A program made the position numbers and the translations under genes. This document shows, in pieces, positions 17,483 through 20,582 of a stretch of DNA of 20,582 nucleotides. Origin of the DNA: Priapulus caudatus (Eukaryota; Priapulida; Priapulimorpha; Priapulimorphida; Priapulidae); NCBI RefSeq assembly GCF_000485595.1, contig NW_014577580.1, positions 1 through 20,582 of the forward strand, written 5' to 3'. Position 1 is the first letter of the stretch. Every line of letters begins with the position of its first letter. The notes under the pieces were generated by a model that saw only the letters and a program-made list of their open reading frames with translations, searched no databases and was not told where the DNA came from.

Positions 17483-17591
17483 TAAATGCGACATGGTCCA
17501 TCATTGGGCTAAGTCACACACCTTTTGAGCTCATGCGATGGACAGCGTCTCTGCATTTTGCCATGATGCCGAAACATGCACGTTGGATCAG
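17483..17591 (+). pseudogene. Discoidin exon copy B, 3' part
   Basis: Continuation of the exon interrupted at 12996, starting with the TAA target duplication and then N-A-T-W-S. It carries several one-base insertions against copy A (for example catggtccatcattgggct versus catggtcatcattcgct), so its frame breaks several times. It ends ATCAG|gtatac, where copy A has ATCCAG|gtatag. With the transposon and these indels it cannot encode a discoidin domain as written. Confidence 0.65.
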
Positions 17592-17986
17592 GTATACGAT
17601 TTCTTTTAGACGGCCGTGTTAATTTTATCATTTGTAATGCGGCATGAGAACTTAATATTTTAATGTGACAAGTACTATAATAAGTCCTATAATTTTTATG
17701 TATGCATTATTTGCGGCTTAGCAGCGAGGGTTGTAGACATGATTAACCGCGTATAATATTCTATAAATTGCCTCACGTAAGATACAACACGACGCGCGCG
17801 CGTGCCTCGCGTGCGAGGGCACCACGCACACACAGCACGCACTACGGGTCAACGGCACGCACGTGCACCGCCTACGGCGCACACACATGCACGGGCCGCA
17901 CGCACGCAGCACGCATGCCGCAACAAGGAAACTCACACCATCACACACACACACAACACATCACACAGCACACACCACAGCAACAC

Positions 17987-18018
<32 letters not shown>

Positions 18019-18135
18019 ACACGACACACACACACAGCTACACCACACAAACACACACGCTGCACACAACGCACGTCCGCACGCAACGCCGAACGTTTGC
18101 GCTCGCACACAAACGCATGCACGCACGGAGCAACG
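17592..18135. repeat. Intron copy and (CA)n/(GCAC)n microsatellite
   Basis: 17592-17780 repeats the intron at 356-540. Then comes the same gcgcgcg-tgcctcgcgtgcgag lead-in, and a CA-rich microsatellite more broken up than in the first copy (interspersed cagca, aacac). No gene. Confidence 0.85.
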
Positions 18136-18564
18136 CACGCCTTTGCGTGCTTTAAACGGTTTTGCCTATAAACATCGTATCTGTAACTATCTTTAATTCG
18201 TTTATCCGCATCGGGGTTTAGTTGACGTCTTGAACGCGGCAAATTTTTTATCGTCAACCCAAATTGTATTCAGCTGTGTTGTCATGTTTGTGGACAAGAA
18301 ACGTGAGAGCTGTATCGCTACGCTGTCATCGGCAGGGGTGCAATACGTCATCACACAAAGAGAGCAATACTTCAATCACAAAGCATGCGTGGCACGTCCA
18401 TTTAGGGGCGATCAGTTTGAGTGAGTGAAAGCAATGCAAGAAATAGACTGATCAAGAGAGTTGGAAGACGAATGTACAATGCCAATCCTATCTTCTCATT
18501 ACTATAATTGTGTGTATACTATCGTAACAAAAAAATCAATGAATCAATAAATTGTTTGAACAGT
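18136..18564. repeat. Unit segment repeated from about 9583-9989
   Basis: Non-coding copy of the segment preceding LINE copy 2. It aligns end to end with frequent one-base indels; the 60-base stretch around gaagacgaatgtacaatgcc is almost identical in both. No gene seen. Confidence 0.85.
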
Positions 18565-20100
18565 GGACAATGTGTTATAGATAATTTTCAACAGCTCAAG
18601 TCTAGCAGTCAAACACATACACGGATACTATACTGACGCAAGGGGCTTCTTAGAAAGAAGAGGGAGAATTTTTAATGAGAGCGGTTAAGCTGGCTCGAAA
18701 TCGCCCTTTACGGTATCGTAGAAAAGCATGGCAACGTCAGAAACAGTGGCGGCAGGCAAGCGACACTACAACAACAACGACAAAACACTAGTCCTTTGAA
18801 CAACTATTATAATTCTCGCCTATTCATATCGACAAACAAATTTCTCGTGGTACCGAAATTTACGTGCAATGCATGCTGTATAACTAATTCTACAACTAAT
18901 CAAACATAAGAGAAACGCTCGAAGAAATAGCCATGCTAAATTGCTATTATTAACCTTAACTTGCTGTGTAAAAGGTCCAGATTCGCTATTGCAAACTGTG
19001 ATCTATTTGATCTTCGAAGACTGAAGTCAGAAGACGCAACAGTTCTTAACCGAGTACATCAAGAGGCTCAACATGCAGACGATATAGCGGCATTTCAGTG
19101 ACACTTCAGCGGCTAGCAGTTGTTACTGCACAGCTTACAACGACCTTGGCTCTGCCAAGCAACATCATGTGGGTTTTGGTCCGAGCTACGGCAAAGAGTG
19201 TTCAAGCTCACGTGACCTTACATAAAACACTAAAATCAAAGTCTAACAGTTTTGTCCTTATGCCCTTCTGATCGTATGGCAGTGAAACATGGACTCTGTA
19301 CATCATGCAAGTCGACAACTGAGAACAACAATACAACAACGGTCACCTGCGCTTATCATGGCATATTAAATGGATCATTCCAATCAGTAACGAGGAGGTC
19401 CTGAACAGAGCAGGTGTTGAAGAGCTCGAGAATTGAAGCTAGTAGAAGTCGTCGCGTTGGCTTGTTTTCCACATCTGGTAGAATGGATAATGACAGACGC
19501 AAGCAAAGGCACTCTTATACAGGCGAGCTAGCAAATGATCTGCGAGCTGTTGGTTGTCGTAAATTGAGATATAAGGATACTGCAAGGTGCCTGAGGTGTG
19601 GTAATATTCTTGATCAGTGGAGGAATGTTGTTAGACAACAGGCAGGAGTGGAGAGGTCTTGTGGCATACAACTTATGAATGCTTCAACAGAAAGAGAATC
19701 AAACAGTATGAAAGAAAAAGTGAACGAAGACTAAAGAATTTGAACAAAAGATGATCTATGAACTGTATAGCGGATAGATATTTGTACTACATTATTATTC
19801 TGTGTAATGCCGCCGTTTCGGCTCTCACTAGGCGTATATATATATATATTGCTGTGAATGCCGGACATTGGTGTCGCTGACATAAGGTTATTATTATAGG
19901 CAAGTAAGTGGTTGCTAGCGATATTGTGATTTATACAAGCAGAGATAATCGACTGTTTTGAGCCATATAAAAGGAAATAACATTTTGAAAAACTCTGTGT
20001 ACCAGAATAGAGTGGAATACTGTGTGAACCTGGTGTGTATCATGAGTAGCATGGCGTTGACAAAGCAGCTATAATTAAAAGCAAGTCTAATACAGGGTAT
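18565..20100 (+). mobile_element. LINE 3' portion, copy 3 (most complete tail)
   Basis: Third copy of the LINE-containing unit. In broken frames it shows the RT region (H-A-D-D at about 19072, then F-S-D-T-S-A, A-Y-N-D-L). Farther on, near 19275, comes S-E-T-W-T-L-Y, then a readable stretch from about 19395: I-S-N-E-E-V-L-N-R-A-G-V-E-E-L. The C-terminal frame 19414-19734 contains G-E-L-A-N-D-L-R-A-V-G, K-L-R-Y-K-D-T-A-R and D-Q-W-R-N-V-V-R, ending at a TAA at 19732-19734. These are typical of the region after RT in LINE ORF2 proteins (LYGsEtW, rRLRY.GHv, KLRYKD, W...a.dR..WR). The 5' part and endonuclease are absent. A short (TA)n (about 19841) marks the 3' tail as in copy 1. Confidence 0.85.
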
Positions 20101-20124
20101 GTGTGTGTGCGCTTGCTCGCGAGC

Positions 20125-20184
<60 letters not shown>

Positions 20185-20332
20185 GTGTGCTGTTGGTTGT
20201 GTGCCCGTGTGTGTGCGAGCGTGCGTTCGTGGGCAGTAATGTGCGTGTGTGGCGTGGAGTCGTGCGTGCAGGTGTGGCGTGAGGCGCGTTGCGCGTTGTG
20301 TATAGGTTGCTGCGTATATGTATTTAGTGGAG
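20101..20332. repeat. (GT)n microsatellite
   Basis: Counterpart of the 4185-4362 array, with a pure GT run at about 20127-20178 followed by degenerate GTGC units. Confidence 0.95.
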
Positions 20333-20582
20333 GATGAGGTTTATAGAGGGAGAGAGTAATCACGTGAAACTGAGCCATGCAAGGCAGGCGATGCTCCCAA
20401 GTGAAATATTAAGATGCGGGATTTGGCAACGGCAACACTACAGATGGCCGAGTTCTCGTATTTGTCATAAAAAGATCGTCCGAAAAAAATGTCTCTAAGA
20501 GATAACGCGCCCTAGATGGCCTGCACTCCGAACCCGTACATTAGTATATAAAGCCATGTAAAAGACAGGGTGTTGGCTACCA
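20333..20582. repeat. Tail of the duplicated unit, second copy
   Basis: Repeats 4380-4645, including the gtgaaatattaaga stretch, the block around gatcgtccgaaaaaaatgtc, the TATA-like tatataaag and the second gccatgtaaaag motif. The window ends inside it, so the duplication extends further right. Confidence 0.85.

Overview
This is an animal nuclear genome window, most likely from a non-model aquatic invertebrate. The reasons are short GT-AG-bounded exons, an SLC6 transporter, extracellular PAN and F5/8 type C (discoidin) exons, a non-LTR retrotransposon (LINE), DNA transposons, and very abundant (CA)n/(GT)n and (GCAC)n microsatellites. Nothing fits a prokaryote, and I cannot name the taxon.

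Layout. At 1-770, after a (CA)n run, lies a discoidin-type exon (183-355, +) with its downstream intron. 780-2440 is unassigned sequence with faint coding relics. 2443-4645 is a degraded LINE 3' end, a (GT)n block and a tail. 4650-6500 has no gene but holds a long purine tract. 6519-8474 carries the last five coding exons of an SLC6 sodium-coupled transporter on the minus strand; splice phases match perfectly and the frame is unbroken. 9330-10563 is a second, truncated copy of the intron/LINE unit. 10972-11388 is a small TA-flanked inverted-repeat element. 11857-12096 is a PAN/apple-like exon (+) whose frame is broken by a 47-bp foldback insertion. 12928-17591 is a second copy of the discoidin exon, split by a 4.5-kb DNA transposon. 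17592-20582 repeats the intron, LINE and tail.

PAN and discoidin exons. The PAN exon ends in phase 1 and the discoidin exon begins in the matching phase, so they probably belong to one secreted or membrane adhesion/receptor gene. The intact discoidin copy at 183-355 supplies the empty site for the transposon in the second copy. It shows a clean TAA target duplication.

The transposon. The 12997-17482 element has inverted repeats of about 1 kb. Inside, on the plus strand and across several frameshifts, is a protein with ordered landmarks: an IIFD motif, V-V-A-E-D-S-D, H-A-M-S-G-C-D-T-T-S-G-F-F-G-F-G-K, L-L-P-P-A-S-A-A-K-Y, and a C-x-C tail ending in C-E-N-Q. This recalls a widespread, uncharacterised, transposon-linked animal protein family, possibly with a FEN/PIN-like nuclease core. 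The left inverted repeat is itself split by a second element (13462-14658, TATA target duplication) that carries a roughly 0.9-kb minisatellite.

Sequence quality looks uneven. SLC6 exons are clean, but duplicated regions differ mostly by single-base indels. Some broken frames may therefore be assembly errors rather than biology.
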